In this document: piece after piece, positions 51,062 through 59,707 of the stretch
How positions within the stretch are numbered: position 1 is the stretch's first letter
How the letters are laid out: every line of letters starts with the position of its first letter
Source: CAYJAB01 sp964368305
Lineage (GTDB): Bacteria; Bacillota_I; Bacilli_A; Erysipelotrichales; Erysipelotrichaceae
Assembly (NCBI GenBank): GCA_964368305.1
Contig: CAYJAB010000001.1
Coordinates: 124,001-188,000, forward strand
Direction of reading: 5' to 3'
DNA length: 64,000 bases
Notes under the pieces: model-generated
What the model saw: only the letters and a program-made list of their open reading frames with translations
Database searches by the model: none
Told to the model about the DNA's origin: nothing
Translations under genes and position numbers: made by a program

Positions 51062-53569
51062 TTATAGTCCGCATTTTAATTGTGCATTACAGTTTGTACA
51101 AGTATTACATCCGCCGATTTCTTCCACAACACCTTCTAAGCAAATTGGACAAATTTCTCCAATCTCAACTCCGATGTTACGGTCTTGTCTATCTGCGCGT
51201 AAATCTGTTTGTTTTTCAGGTTCTTGTTTTTCTTTGACACTTACACCAAAGTCTTTTACAAGATCCATTTGAGCCCAAGAAGCATCTTCATCATTTGAAA
51301 GTGATAAAACTTGTGAGTCACGAGAACCGTCTACATAAACTGTTCCACCTTTTGCGCCACCTTCATATAATCTTTGATAAATTCCTTGTACTTGTTTAAC
51401 AGAGAATCCACGAGGTGCATTTACTGTTTTAGAAATAGAGGAGTCAATCCATCTTTGGATTGCACATTGTGTATCCGCATGTTCCTCTGGTGATAATTCC
51501 ATAGCACTTACAAAGAAATCAGGTAATGTTTCTTTTGTATACTCTGTATGAATAGATAACCATTCTTCTACGATTGCTGCATTCACTTCAATGAATTTAC
51601 CTAATCGTCCACTTCTAAAGTAAGAGAATGAGAAGTAAGGTTCAAGACCTGTCGATACACCAACCATTGTTCCTGTAGAACCTGTTGGAGCGATTGTTAA
51701 TAAGTGAGAATTTCTAATACCGTATTTTAATATATCTTGTCTAATATCTTCTGGCATTTTTTTCATATAACCAGATTCAATGAATTTTTGACGATCATCT
51801 AAGAATGGGAAACTTCCTTTTTCTTTAGCCAATTCAATCGATGTTCTATATGCGCTAGTGGCAATACATTCAAATACTTTATCAATTGTTTCAATTGATT
51901 GTTTAGAGCCATAACGGTTTTTGCTATGAATTAATAAGTCATGTAGTCCCATAATACCAAGTCCTACACGTCTTTCCCCTAAAGCTTGTTCTTTATTTGG
52001 TTCCAAGAAATAAGGTGTATCATCAATTACATTATCTTGCATACGTACAGTTAAGCTTACTGTATGTGCAAGATCGTTATATAAGATTTCTCCAGTTTGT
52101 TTATTTACAAAATTCGCTAAGTTAACTGCAGCTAAGTTACAAACACTATACGGTGCAAGTGGTTGTTCTCCACATGGATTTGTCGCAACAACTTTTTGAC
52201 CGTATGCTTTTGCATTTGTCATTTCATTTGCATTATCAATAAAGAAGATTCCAGGCTCTGCAGAGTAGGTTGCACAGAAACAAATTAAATCCCATAAGTC
52301 GGTCGCTTGAATCGTGCGATACACTTTTGTAGGGAATCCCATTTCCGCGAATTCTCTTACATCTCCATATTCATGCCAATGTGCATCATAAAATTCTTTT
52401 TGCTCAGCGGTAAATGAATCTAAATCTGGGAATTTTAAATCAAAAGTAGTATTGTTTTTAACAGCTTGCATAAATTCATCTGTTAAAGTAACAGAGATAT
52501 TTGCTCCTGATAAAAAGTCTGGATTTACAACATCTAAGTTTCCACCATCTAAAAGTCTTTCCCTTGCATGATCTATTGTATGCGCAGGTGCTGTTTTAGA
52601 ATTGATTACAGCATCATATAGTTCTCTCTCTGTATTTGTAAGAGGCGTAAATTTTAATTTTTTAAGTGATTCTTTTCTAATTTGTTCATCATTTGAATTT
52701 TCTGATAACCATTTTAATACACGAGGATTTTGCATCTTAGAAATAATGAATTCAATAATATCTGGATGCCAATCCGCAAGCATAATCATCTGTGCTCCAC
52801 GACGTGAACCGCCTTGTTCAACTAAATGTGTTAAGTTCGCAATGTCATTTAACCAACTAACAGCACCAGAAGATTTACCACCTACTGATTTCGCTAAAGA
52901 TGATTTAGGTCTTAAAGTTGAACCGTTTGTTCCAACTCCACCCCCACGAGACATAATTTCCATAACTTCTTTTCTATGCTCTGCAATACCACCTCTTGAA
53001 TCTTTAATAAATGGCATAACAAAACAGTTAAAGTAAGTTACTTGTGTTTGACTTCCTGCACCATAAAGTACACGACCAGCAGGTACGACATTTAATTTCG
53101 CAATTTGTTCAGAGAAAGATTTAGAAAATTCATCTTGAAGGTCAGATGTTTTTTCTGTACTTGCAAGTGACTTTCCAACTCTTTTTGCGATTTGTTCATA
53201 GTAAATTTCTAAAGGTTTATCAATATCTTTTGTATGACGCACAATGATTCCAGTTTTAGATTCTTCTTCATTTTCTAAAGTTCCTCTAAATTCTTCTTCG
53301 ATTTCAATTGTCACATCATCTCCAGAAATCGCCTTTACAATACCAACACCACGTGCTGGATATTTAGGATCTTCCTTTATAACAGTGATTACAATGTCAT
53401 TCATCCCTAAAGTAACAAGTTCACGATCTTTTTGAGAATAGCGATCAAGCATAACTAAACGGCTAACACCTTGATGTGTTAGTTTAAATTCTTCCTCTAC
53501 TTGGAATAAATGTGGAAAATGATTTTTAATATCATTATTCAATTTATTTAATGTGTCCTTTGGGTACAT
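51062..53569 (-). CDS. nrdJ: adenosylcobalamin-dependent (class II) ribonucleotide reductase
   Basis: It reduces ribonucleotides to deoxyribonucleotides with an AdoCbl-derived radical and works with or without oxygen. The first redox Cys is in FNCFVMPF (Cys182). The thiyl Cys and Glu are in NPCGEQP (Cys466, Glu468). SHLLTIAPTGSTGTM is the phosphate loop. The C-terminal CPICLEGVVEEIGG and CTNCNAQLKCGL carry a zinc-like Cys cluster. There is no ATP-cone at the N-terminus. The length of 835 residues fits the NrdJ class II group. A corrinoid adenosyltransferase lies upstream on the same strand. Confidence 0.94.
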   Translation of the reverse strand: MYPKDTLNKLNNDIKNHFPHLFQVEEEFKLTHQGVSRLVMLDRYSQKDRELVTLGMNDIVITVIKEDPKYPARGVGIVKAISGDDVTIEIEEEFRGTLENEEESKTGIIVRHTKDIDKPLEIYYEQIAKRVGKSLASTEKTSDLQDEFSKSFSEQIAKLNVVPAGRVLYGAGSQTQVTYFNCFVMPFIKDSRGGIAEHRKEVMEIMSRGGGVGTNGSTLRPKSSLAKSVGGKSSGAVSWLNDIANLTHLVEQGGSRRGAQMIMLADWHPDIIEFIISKMQNPRVLKWLSENSNDEQIRKESLKKLKFTPLTNTERELYDAVINSKTAPAHTIDHARERLLDGGNLDVVNPDFLSGANISVTLTDEFMQAVKNNTTFDLKFPDLDSFTAEQKEFYDAHWHEYGDVREFAEMGFPTKVYRTIQATDLWDLICFCATYSAEPGIFFIDNANEMTNAKAYGQKVVATNPCGEQPLAPYSVCNLAAVNLANFVNKQTGEILYNDLAHTVSLTVRMQDNVIDDTPYFLEPNKEQALGERRVGLGIMGLHDLLIHSKNRYGSKQSIETIDKVFECIATSAYRTSIELAKEKGSFPFLDDRQKFIESGYMKKMPEDIRQDILKYGIRNSHLLTIAPTGSTGTMVGVSTGLEPYFSFSYFRSGRLGKFIEVNAAIVEEWLSIHTEYTKETLPDFFVSAMELSPEEHADTQCAIQRWIDSSISKTVNAPRGFSVKQVQGIYQRLYEGGAKGGTVYVDGSRDSQVLSLSNDEDASWAQMDLVKDFGVSVKEKQEPEKQTDLRADRQDRNIGVEIGEICPICLEGVVEEIGGCNTCTNCNAQLKCGL

Positions 53570-53597
53570 AATAATCTCCTCTTTCTTTATGATTTAT

Positions 53598-53628
53598 AAT
53601 ACATTATACTACATAACAATACATTGTA
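53598..53628. promoter_or_regulatory. twin AATACATT repeats over the nrdJ promoter
   Basis: AATACATT occurs at 53598-53605 and 53618-53625, exactly 20 bp apart. The second lies in the near-palindrome ACAATACATTGT. A minus-strand TATAAT (53608-53603) falls between them. It is a candidate NrdR-type operator. Confidence 0.35.
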
Positions 53629-53669
53629 ATATACGCAAACAGTAAATTTTAAAAATAATGATACATATT

Positions 53670-54116
53670 TTATAACGACTTCATAAACATAAAGTCTGAT
53701 AATCTGTTCAAATATACCGCAATGTCTTGATAACCATCTATGGTTTCAAAACAGCGATAAAATTGACGTTCTATACTGCGTACATATGTACGTACTAAAT
53801 TGTGTTGTGCTTTAATTGGATCATCAAATGGATAAGAAAACTCTTTTAAAGTCATTACCTCATATTGCTCGATTCTAGCAATTGCATTTTTATTAAATGA
53901 AGAAATAGAAACATAGCCGCTAAAAATACCGGCTAATAATGATAGTTCATCAATGATTAACTTAAATTCTTCATCTTTTGAGAAATTATATGAAATTACA
54001 ATTTGTGCTATACATGAATCGATAATACCAAGAAGTTCTATAATATCATCGTTCTTTTTTACACGAATTCCTGATAAATCAGTAAACCCTGTGTCACCTT
54101 TTTTTGTGGTAATCAT
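53670..54116 (-). CDS. PduO-type corrinoid adenosyltransferase
   Basis: This is a 148-residue ATP:cob(I)alamin adenosyltransferase. The ATP motif TKKGDTGFTDLSGIRVKKND is at the N-terminus. The usual RxxxRxxER region reads LVRTYVRSIERQF, and YLNRLSDFMFM closes the family core. It is slightly shorter than typical members (about 170-190). It would make AdoCbl, the cofactor of the NrdJ enzyme encoded about 100 bp downstream on the same strand. GGAGGGA precedes its start. Confidence 0.88.
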   Translation of the reverse strand: MITTKKGDTGFTDLSGIRVKKNDDIIELLGIIDSCIAQIVISYNFSKDEEFKLIIDELSLLAGIFSGYVSISSFNKNAIARIEQYEVMTLKEFSYPFDDPIKAQHNLVRTYVRSIERQFYRCFETIDGYQDIAVYLNRLSDFMFMKSL

Positions 54117-54161
54117 ATTTCCCTCCTGTATAAATGCATCAATATTATTCTATATTGATTT

Positions 54162-54197
54162 TATCTTAATTACAATGAAAACATTGTAATTAAGATA
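54162..54197. repeat. perfect 16-bp hairpin upstream of the adenosyltransferase gene
   Basis: TATCTTAATTACAATG (54162-54177), loop AAAA, and CATTGTAATTAAGATA (54182-54197) form a perfect inverted repeat, with no T tail on either side. Confidence 0.9.
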
Positions 54198-54330
54198 TTT
54201 CTTTGTCTCAAAAAACATGGTTTGAAAACCAAAATATTTATAAAAAAGTATTTGTTTTTATAAAAAAAATAAAATAAAGCGTTACAAATGAATAAATTGT
54301 GTTAGAATAATAAAAAAATTGAGGTACTTT

Positions 54331-54972
54331 ATGAATTATACTGCATTAATCGTCGCTGCTGGCAAAGGGTCTAGAATGGGTTTAGGATACAACAAAGTTT
54401 TCTATTTACTATCTGAAGGAAAGACTGTTTTAGAGAAAACAATGGATATTTTTAAAAAGGATCCAAGATGTAAACAAATCGTTGTTGTTATGCGAAAAGA
54501 TGATGTATTACGTGGAGTTAGAAATAGTGATTCTGGAAGTACAGTTCATGTAGTAGGTGGGAGTACACGTCAAGAAAGTGTCTACAACGGGTTAATGGCT
54601 ACAACACAAAATCGTGTATTGATTCATGATTGTGCAAGACCATTTTTAACACAGGATTGTTTAGATAATTTGATAGAAGCTTTAGAGCATGAAAAAGCAT
54701 GCATTTTGGCAGTGCCAATGAAAGATACTGTTAAAGAAGTAATCGATGGATATATTGTAAAAACTCATCAAAGAGAAAATCTAATGAGTGCACAAACGCC
54801 ACAAGCATTTGAAACGGATTTTATTATTAAATGTTATAAAAAAGCACGTGCTTTAAATTTAATCGCAACAGATGATGCACAAGTTGTGGAAATGACAAGT
54901 GATCAACCTGTAAAAATTGTATTAGGAAATTACTTTAATCAAAAGATTACAACAATTGAAGATGTAAAATAA
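54331..54972 (+). CDS. ispD: 2-C-methyl-D-erythritol 4-phosphate cytidylyltransferase
   Basis: This is the third MEP-pathway enzyme in the window. ALIVAAGKGSRMGLGYNKVF is the CTP loop. GGSTRQESVYNGL, IHDCARPFL and the C-terminal TDDAQVVEM with a final KITTIED are family signatures. I chose ATG 54331, behind GAGG, over an upstream TTG at 54319. The length is 213 residues. LeuPheTyr-rich KVFYLL replaces the usual KQF/Y; the catalytic Lys and Arg are kept. Confidence 0.94.
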   Translation: MNYTALIVAAGKGSRMGLGYNKVFYLLSEGKTVLEKTMDIFKKDPRCKQIVVVMRKDDVLRGVRNSDSGSTVHVVGGSTRQESVYNGLMATTQNRVLIHDCARPFLTQDCLDNLIEALEHEKACILAVPMKDTVKEVIDGYIVKTHQRENLMSAQTPQAFETDFIIKCYKKARALNLIATDDAQVVEMTSDQPVKIVLGNYFNQKITTIEDVK

Positions 54973-54999
54973 AAAAGTTCATTTTGAACTTTTTTATTT
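54971..54999. terminator. bidirectional terminator between ispD and the thioredoxin-like gene
   Basis: AAAAAAGTTCA / TGAACTTTTTT with a 3-nt loop; T runs on both strands. Confidence 0.88.
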
Positions 55000-55482
55000 T
55001 ATTAAATCAAACCCTGTTTGATAGATTTCTTTTAATTCTTCAATTTGTGCATCTGTCATGGCTTGTGAATAAGGATCATGGTAATCTACTGTGCCTACAT
55101 GTTGAAATACAATGTTTCCCTCTTTTATAAAAAAGATATTTGGAACATAAAATGCTTTCTCACCATTGGAATCTGTTGGTAAATAATCTGTTGCATACGT
55201 TTTGAATATCTCAAAGTCTGCATCAAAATCAGGATCTTCACTTTCTACAGCAGTGTTGATGTAGTGAACAGTTGTATTATTTTCAGTCACAAGTTCTTCA
55301 ATAACAGGATAAGCTTCATTACACCATGCGCATCCTGGATAGCCAAAGTATAAGATTGTAGTTTCTTTGTCTTCAACTTGTGTGAGTGCATCTTTAAGTG
55401 AAAGCGGGTTAAGTGTTGCGCTTGAAGACTGACATCCCACTAATATTAATAATAATGATAAAACGATTGATAATTTCTTCAT
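54994..55482 (-). CDS. thioredoxin-fold lipoprotein with CxxC
   Basis: The lipobox LVGC (Cys17) follows a short signal. The thioredoxin-like fold carries YFGYPGCAWCNEAYPVIEEL, with active site CAWC at about residues 51-54. A cis-Pro candidate is in FYVPNIFFIKEGNIV. The 162-residue protein would be a membrane-tethered thiol oxidoreductase outside the cell. It belongs to the thioredoxin-like lipoproteins often called bacteriocin-transport accessory-like; the actual target is unknown. AGGAGG precedes the start. Confidence 0.82.
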   Translation of the reverse strand: MKKLSIVLSLLLILVGCQSSSATLNPLSLKDALTQVEDKETTILYFGYPGCAWCNEAYPVIEELVTENNTTVHYINTAVESEDPDFDADFEIFKTYATDYLPTDSNGEKAFYVPNIFFIKEGNIVFQHVGTVDYHDPYSQAMTDAQIEELKEIYQTGFDLIK

Positions 55483-55659
55483 AAAATATCCTCCTTAAAT
55501 TCATATAACAATTGAAACACAATCCATCTTTTATAACAATAGAAATGATAAAATATTAAAAAGTACGATTTAAGAGGAGAAAATGGACTAATTATTATAA
55601 GGAAGTATGATATTATAAGATAAATAATAAAAAAAGTGCTTACATTCAGTAAATAAAGG

Positions 55660-55688
55660 TTTACATTAAGCGGCATATTAAGTATAAT
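55660..55688 (+). promoter_or_regulatory. sigma-A promoter of the rpsF operon
   Basis: TTTACA (55660-55665), exact 17-bp spacer, TATAAT (55683-55688). Confidence 0.8.
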
Positions 55689-55720
55689 TTACAATACGGG
55701 TAGATAGGTAAAATTATTTA

Positions 55721-55756
55721 CTCCTTGCCCAAAGGGGCCAAAAGACCATAAGGAGG
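55721..55756 (+). promoter_or_regulatory. rpsF leader hairpin covering the Shine-Dalgarno
   Basis: CTCCTT (55721-55726) can pair with AAGGAG (55750-55755), the Shine-Dalgarno of rpsF. An inner GCCC/GGGC helix makes a compact structure. The position matches the S6:S18 autoregulatory leader known upstream of rpsF in many bacteria. Confidence 0.6.
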
Positions 55757-55762
55757 TGTACT

Positions 55763-56056
55763 ATGAGAAGATATGAAGTTATGTACATTGTGAAAGCAGC
55801 TTTAGATGATGCTGCACGCCAACAAGTTATCGATGGTTTACATGCTGTTATTACAAATAATGGTGGAGAAATCGAAAAAGTTGATAACATGGGAATGAAA
55901 GAATTCGCGTATCCAATTGAAGACATGTTAAAAGGTTATTATGTTGTAACAACTTTTAAAGCAGAGAATCAAGCAATTAGTGAATTTGATCGTTTATCAG
56001 GTATTAACACAAATGTTGTTCGTCACATGATAATCAAATTAGACGAAAAAGCGTAA
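55763..56056 (+). CDS. rpsF: 30S ribosomal protein S6
   Basis: This is a 97-residue S6. MRRYEVMYIVKAALDD at the N-terminus and FAYPIEDMLKGYYVV in the middle match the family. It heads the rpsF-ssb-rpsR operon with 11-bp and 19-bp gaps. Its leader can sequester the ribosome binding site, suggesting feedback by S6:S18. Confidence 0.96.
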   Translation: MRRYEVMYIVKAALDDAARQQVIDGLHAVITNNGGEIEKVDNMGMKEFAYPIEDMLKGYYVVTTFKAENQAISEFDRLSGINTNVVRHMIIKLDEKA

Positions 56057-56067
56057 GGAGTAATTGT

Positions 56068-56520
56068 ATGAATAGAGTTAGCTTAGTTGGGAGACTGACT
56101 AAAGATCCTGTATTAAGAAAAACACAATCTCAACATTCAGTCGCTTCATTTACTGTTGCAGTAAATAGAAGGGTAAAATCTGAAGCACAATCTGCAGATT
56201 TTATTAACTGTGTCGCTTGGAATCAATCAGCAGACTTTATTAGCCAATATGGAAGAAAAGGTGCTCTTGTTTCAGTCGATGGAAGAATTCAAACTGGAAG
56301 TTATGAAGACAACACTGGTAAACGTGTATACACGACAGATGTTGTATGTGATAGCGTACAATTATTAGAAAGCAAATCGGCTTCTGAAAACAGAAGTACG
56401 ATGTCAGGAAACCCGTCATATAGTAATACTAATGATTATTATCCTGATAACAACCAGGGGTTTGAAAGTTCATTCTCTGGTCCATCACTTGATATTTCAA
56501 GCGATGATTTACCGTTTTAG
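56068..56520 (+). CDS. ssb: single-stranded DNA-binding protein
   Basis: An N-terminal OB fold (about 1-105) opens MNRVSLVGRLTKDPVLRKTQ. The linker is Ser/Asn-rich and disordered. The acidic tip DISSDDLPF is the conserved protein-interaction tail. The length is 150 residues. It is essential for replication and repair and sits in the standard place between rpsF and rpsR. Confidence 0.97.
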   Translation: MNRVSLVGRLTKDPVLRKTQSQHSVASFTVAVNRRVKSEAQSADFINCVAWNQSADFISQYGRKGALVSVDGRIQTGSYEDNTGKRVYTTDVVCDSVQLLESKSASENRSTMSGNPSYSNTNDYYPDNNQGFESSFSGPSLDISSDDLPF

Positions 56521-56539
56521 GTAAGAAAGGAGATTAATT

Positions 56540-56770
56540 ATGGCATTTAAAAAACAACGTATGGGTCGTAGAAAAGTATGTTATTTCACTAAAAATAATG
56601 TAACAGAAATCGACTATAAAGATATCGAATTATTAAAAAGATTTATCTCAGCGAATGGGAAAATTATTCCTAGACGTGTAACTGGTACACGTGCTAAATA
56701 TCAACGTATGTTAGCGACAGCAATTAAACGTGCTCGTCAAATGGCTTTATTACCATACGTAGTAGACTAA
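56540..56770 (+). CDS. rpsR: 30S ribosomal protein S18
   Basis: This is a 76-residue S18, with VTEIDYKDIELLKRFIS, GKIIPRRVTGT and the final RARQMALLPYV. It binds next to S6 on the 30S platform. MGRRKVCYF carries only one Cys, so it is probably the zinc-free form. A strong terminator follows. Confidence 0.97.
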   Translation: MAFKKQRMGRRKVCYFTKNNVTEIDYKDIELLKRFISANGKIIPRRVTGTRAKYQRMLATAIKRARQMALLPYVVD

Positions 56771-56774
56771 TAAG

Positions 56775-56805
56775 TAAAAACCTTCGTCTTTGATGAAGGT
56801 TTTTT
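56775..56805 (+). terminator. terminator after rpsR
   Basis: AAAAACCTTC / GAAGGTTTTT with further inner pairing GTC/GAT, then a T run. Confidence 0.9.
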
Positions 56806-56829
56806 TGCAATTTATAAGAGGGGATCATC

Positions 56830-57744
56830 ATGAACAAAAACGTAAGAAAAATAACAGAAGGAGCACTAATGTGTGCTTTAGTAGGATTGTGCTTAGTATT
56901 AGATAGACAAACTGCAGGATTTTTTACTGTGTATATCACATTTTTAATTCCACTTCCTTTACTTGTGTATACTGCAAAGTATGGAATGAAATATGCAGCG
57001 GTTGTTTATGTAGCTTTGACTTTAATCGCAACGTTTATATCCTTACCGCAAACAGCTTTATATGTTGCTTTATGTGGACTATCGGGTATGGTTTATGGTG
57101 AAGGTGTTCGAAAAGGTAAAAGTAACTTATGGTTATTTTCATCACTTGTCGCAATAACATCTGTGATGTATTTAATTACGACAATTCTTTTGGCATCTTT
57201 TTTTGGTTATGATCTTCAAAGAGAAATCGCAACGCTTGCGATAAGTATTCATGAAGTGATTCCTTTTATTTCAATGGAGACTGTGGAAAGTGTTTCTATG
57301 GTGTTAGTTCCAATTATCACTTTCTTAACTGCGTTTTTGGAAAGTTTTTTAGTGCATGTTCTTGCGAATTTCTTATTGAGAAGACTCAAAATAAAAGTGC
57401 CTGCGTTACCTTCACTTTATTATGTGAGAGGTTCTATGTGGCAAGGAATCGTATTAATTGGTATAATAGGATTAAACTTTATTATGCCTCATTTTGAGGT
57501 TTCGCAAAATATACTTGATTTTATATTGGCTATCGCTATAATTGCTATGATTATTTTAGCGATTTATGGTGTGATTGTGATATTATTAATAAGTACTGTA
57601 TATAAAATGAAGTATGTTTCATTGATATTAATTATCGGAATATTTGTACTACTTCCAGTCATGTCTTTAATTGGAGTAATTGACTGTTTTACAGATATTC
57701 GTGAGAGAATAACGAAGAGAGGTCCTTATGAAAAACGAATTTGA
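56830..57744 (+). CDS. DUF2232 (YybS-like) membrane protein
   Basis: This is a 304-residue polytopic membrane protein with about eight hydrophobic segments, opening KITEGALMCALVGLCLVLDRQTAGFF. The fold resembles energy-coupling S-component-like YybS proteins. It directly precedes gdpP with a 17-bp overlap, as yybS precedes gdpP/yybT in Bacillus. The function is unknown; coupling to c-di-AMP turnover is suggested by context only. Confidence 0.88.
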   Translation: MNKNVRKITEGALMCALVGLCLVLDRQTAGFFTVYITFLIPLPLLVYTAKYGMKYAAVVYVALTLIATFISLPQTALYVALCGLSGMVYGEGVRKGKSNLWLFSSLVAITSVMYLITTILLASFFGYDLQREIATLAISIHEVIPFISMETVESVSMVLVPIITFLTAFLESFLVHVLANFLLRRLKIKVPALPSLYYVRGSMWQGIVLIGIIGLNFIMPHFEVSQNILDFILAIAIIAMIILAIYGVIVILLISTVYKMKYVSLILIIGIFVLLPVMSLIGVIDCFTDIRERITKRGPYEKRI

Positions 57745-59707
57745 AAAAATTAAAGTTACTGTTGGAATTACGATTTTCTTAGAAATAGTTGCGATAATAT
57801 TAGGTGTAATGCTTTTTGGTACAAATTTAATGTTTACAGGTACAGTTGCATTGGTTTTAAATTGCGTACTTATTTATTATGTAATTAAAGTATACGATAC
57901 ACAGATTTCTAAAAAAGTAATTGATGTAAGTGATATTTTAGGAAATGATGCAAAAGATGCTTTTAAGTATGGAAAATTAGGGTTGGTTATCTATGATGAA
58001 AATTATAATATCACATGGATGAGTGACTTTTTTGAAAAATATGAATTAGATTTTGTAGGTGAAAAATTATCGACACTTGTAACAGATGTAAATATGCTGC
58101 TTACAGGGGAAGAAAAGAAGTTGATTGTTAGTTATGAAGGAAATGATTTTGAAGTCATTAATAAAGTAGAAACGCGTATTTTATTTTTTAAAGATATTAC
58201 AAGTGAATTGTTTTATAAAACAAGATATGAAAATGATAAAGTTGTACTTGGTATGATTCATATGGATAACTATGAAGAAACAACACAATATGCGGATGAA
58301 GGGTTGATTTCTTTTGTGAATGCGAAATTGCGTCAACCCGTAATCGAATGGGCGCGTAATTATGGAATGATTATACGCCGTATAAAACAGGATCGTTTTT
58401 TAGTTGTACTAAATGAAGAAATCTTTGCGAAAGTTGTCGAAGATCGCTTCAGTATTTTAAGTTATATAAGAAACGTATCAAAAGAGAACGATACAGCAAT
58501 TACATTAAGCATGGCATTTGCACGTGAAGCGAAAAATTTCGCGCAATTAGATGAAATGGTAAACAGTTCTCTTGAGCTTGCGCAAAGCCGTGGTGGCGAC
58601 CAAGTTGCGATCAAAAAAGAAGGCGAAAGTGTGAAGTATTTTGGTGGTGGAAGTGAAGCGCTAGAGAAAAGAAGCCGTGTAAGAGTACGTGTGATTGCTC
58701 AAACGCTTCGTGACTTAATAATACATGCAAGCAATGTAATTATTTTAGGACACAAAGATATGGATTTTGACTGCATGGGGGCTGCACTTGGGGTAAGTCG
58801 TCTTGTAAGTGCATATGATAAAAAAGCATATATCTTAAGTAAAACAGGTGGAATTGAAGAGAAGCTAAATGAATCCTTAAAAAAATATCAAAATGAATTA
58901 AACGAAAGACATAATTTTGTATCTGATAAAGAAGCGTTAGAACTATTAAATGAAGATACTTTAGTAATTATGGTAGATCATCATAGTAGAGCACAATCTA
59001 ATGGAGAGCCAATTATCACAAAAGCTGAGAAAATTGTGGTAATTGATCACCATCGTCGTGCAGGGGATTTTAGATTTAATCCACTTATGGTTTATATTGA
59101 ATCTGCCGCAAGCAGTGTTAGTGAACTTGTCACAGAGTTTTTCCCATATCAATCTATGAAAGTAGATATTTCAGAGGAAGAAGCGGTTATTATGTTGACA
59201 GGTATTGTAGTGGATACAAACAGATTTAGAGTAAGAACAGGGACAAGAACATTTGAGGCTGCAGCATTATTGAAAGAGTATGGAGCAGATCCAATTGTAT
59301 CGAATTCATTCTTAAAAGATAGTTTTGATGAGTTTGAGTTAAAAACGCGCATTTTAAATCAATGTGAGCGTCGTGAAAATGGTGTAATTATTGCACCATA
59401 TACAGATAGTATTTTAACAAGATCACTTATGTCTCAAGTAGCGGATTCTGTGCTAGGGATAAGTGGAGTAGAAGTTGCGTTTATAGTAAGCAAAATTGAT
59501 GAAAATCAAGTGGCAATAAGTGCACGTAGTAAAGGAAATACAAATGTTCAAGTCATCATGGAAAAAATGAAAGGCGGAGGACATTTTACAGCCGCAGCAT
59601 TACAAAGAGAAAATACGGAAGTTGTAGAGCTTGTTAAAGAGTTAGATCAAGTGTTAGAAGAATACTTTAAGGAGGTTAAATCGGATGAAAGTAATATTAC
59701 TAAGTGA
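57728..59707 (+). CDS. gdpP: cyclic-di-AMP phosphodiesterase GdpP
   Basis: Two N-terminal transmembrane helices precede a PAS domain (about 70-150), a degenerate GGDEF domain (about 165-300) and a DHH/DHHA1 phosphodiesterase (about 335-655). DHH motifs are VIILGHKDMDFDCMGAA, MVDHHSRAQ, VIDHHRRAGDF and GIVVDTNRFRVRTG, and DHHA1 ends in GGGHFTAAA. The length of 659 residues is normal. It degrades c-di-AMP and so affects osmolyte and cell-wall homeostasis. Its end overlaps rplI. Confidence 0.96.
   Translation: MKNEFEKIKVTVGITIFLEIVAIILGVMLFGTNLMFTGTVALVLNCVLIYYVIKVYDTQISKKVIDVSDILGNDAKDAFKYGKLGLVIYDENYNITWMSDFFEKYELDFVGEKLSTLVTDVNMLLTGEEKKLIVSYEGNDFEVINKVETRILFFKDITSELFYKTRYENDKVVLGMIHMDNYEETTQYADEGLISFVNAKLRQPVIEWARNYGMIIRRIKQDRFLVVLNEEIFAKVVEDRFSILSYIRNVSKENDTAITLSMAFAREAKNFAQLDEMVNSSLELAQSRGGDQVAIKKEGESVKYFGGGSEALEKRSRVRVRVIAQTLRDLIIHASNVIILGHKDMDFDCMGAALGVSRLVSAYDKKAYILSKTGGIEEKLNESLKKYQNELNERHNFVSDKEALELLNEDTLVIMVDHHSRAQSNGEPIITKAEKIVVIDHHRRAGDFRFNPLMVYIESAASSVSELVTEFFPYQSMKVDISEEEAVIMLTGIVVDTNRFRVRTGTRTFEAAALLKEYGADPIVSNSFLKDSFDEFELKTRILNQCERRENGVIIAPYTDSILTRSLMSQVADSVLGISGVEVAFIVSKIDENQVAISARSKGNTNVQVIMEKMKGGGHFTAAALQRENTEVVELVKELDQVLEEYFKEVKSDESNITK

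Noticed and set aside
52602..53036. 144-codon plus-strand open frame inside nrdJ
   Set aside because: It is antisense to a strongly conserved gene, with low-complexity composition and no ribosome binding site.
54120..54330. Cobalamin riboswitch upstream of the adenosyltransferase/nrdJ genes
   Set aside because: No B12-box-like sequence or multi-helix structure was seen; only the simple 16-bp hairpin is present.
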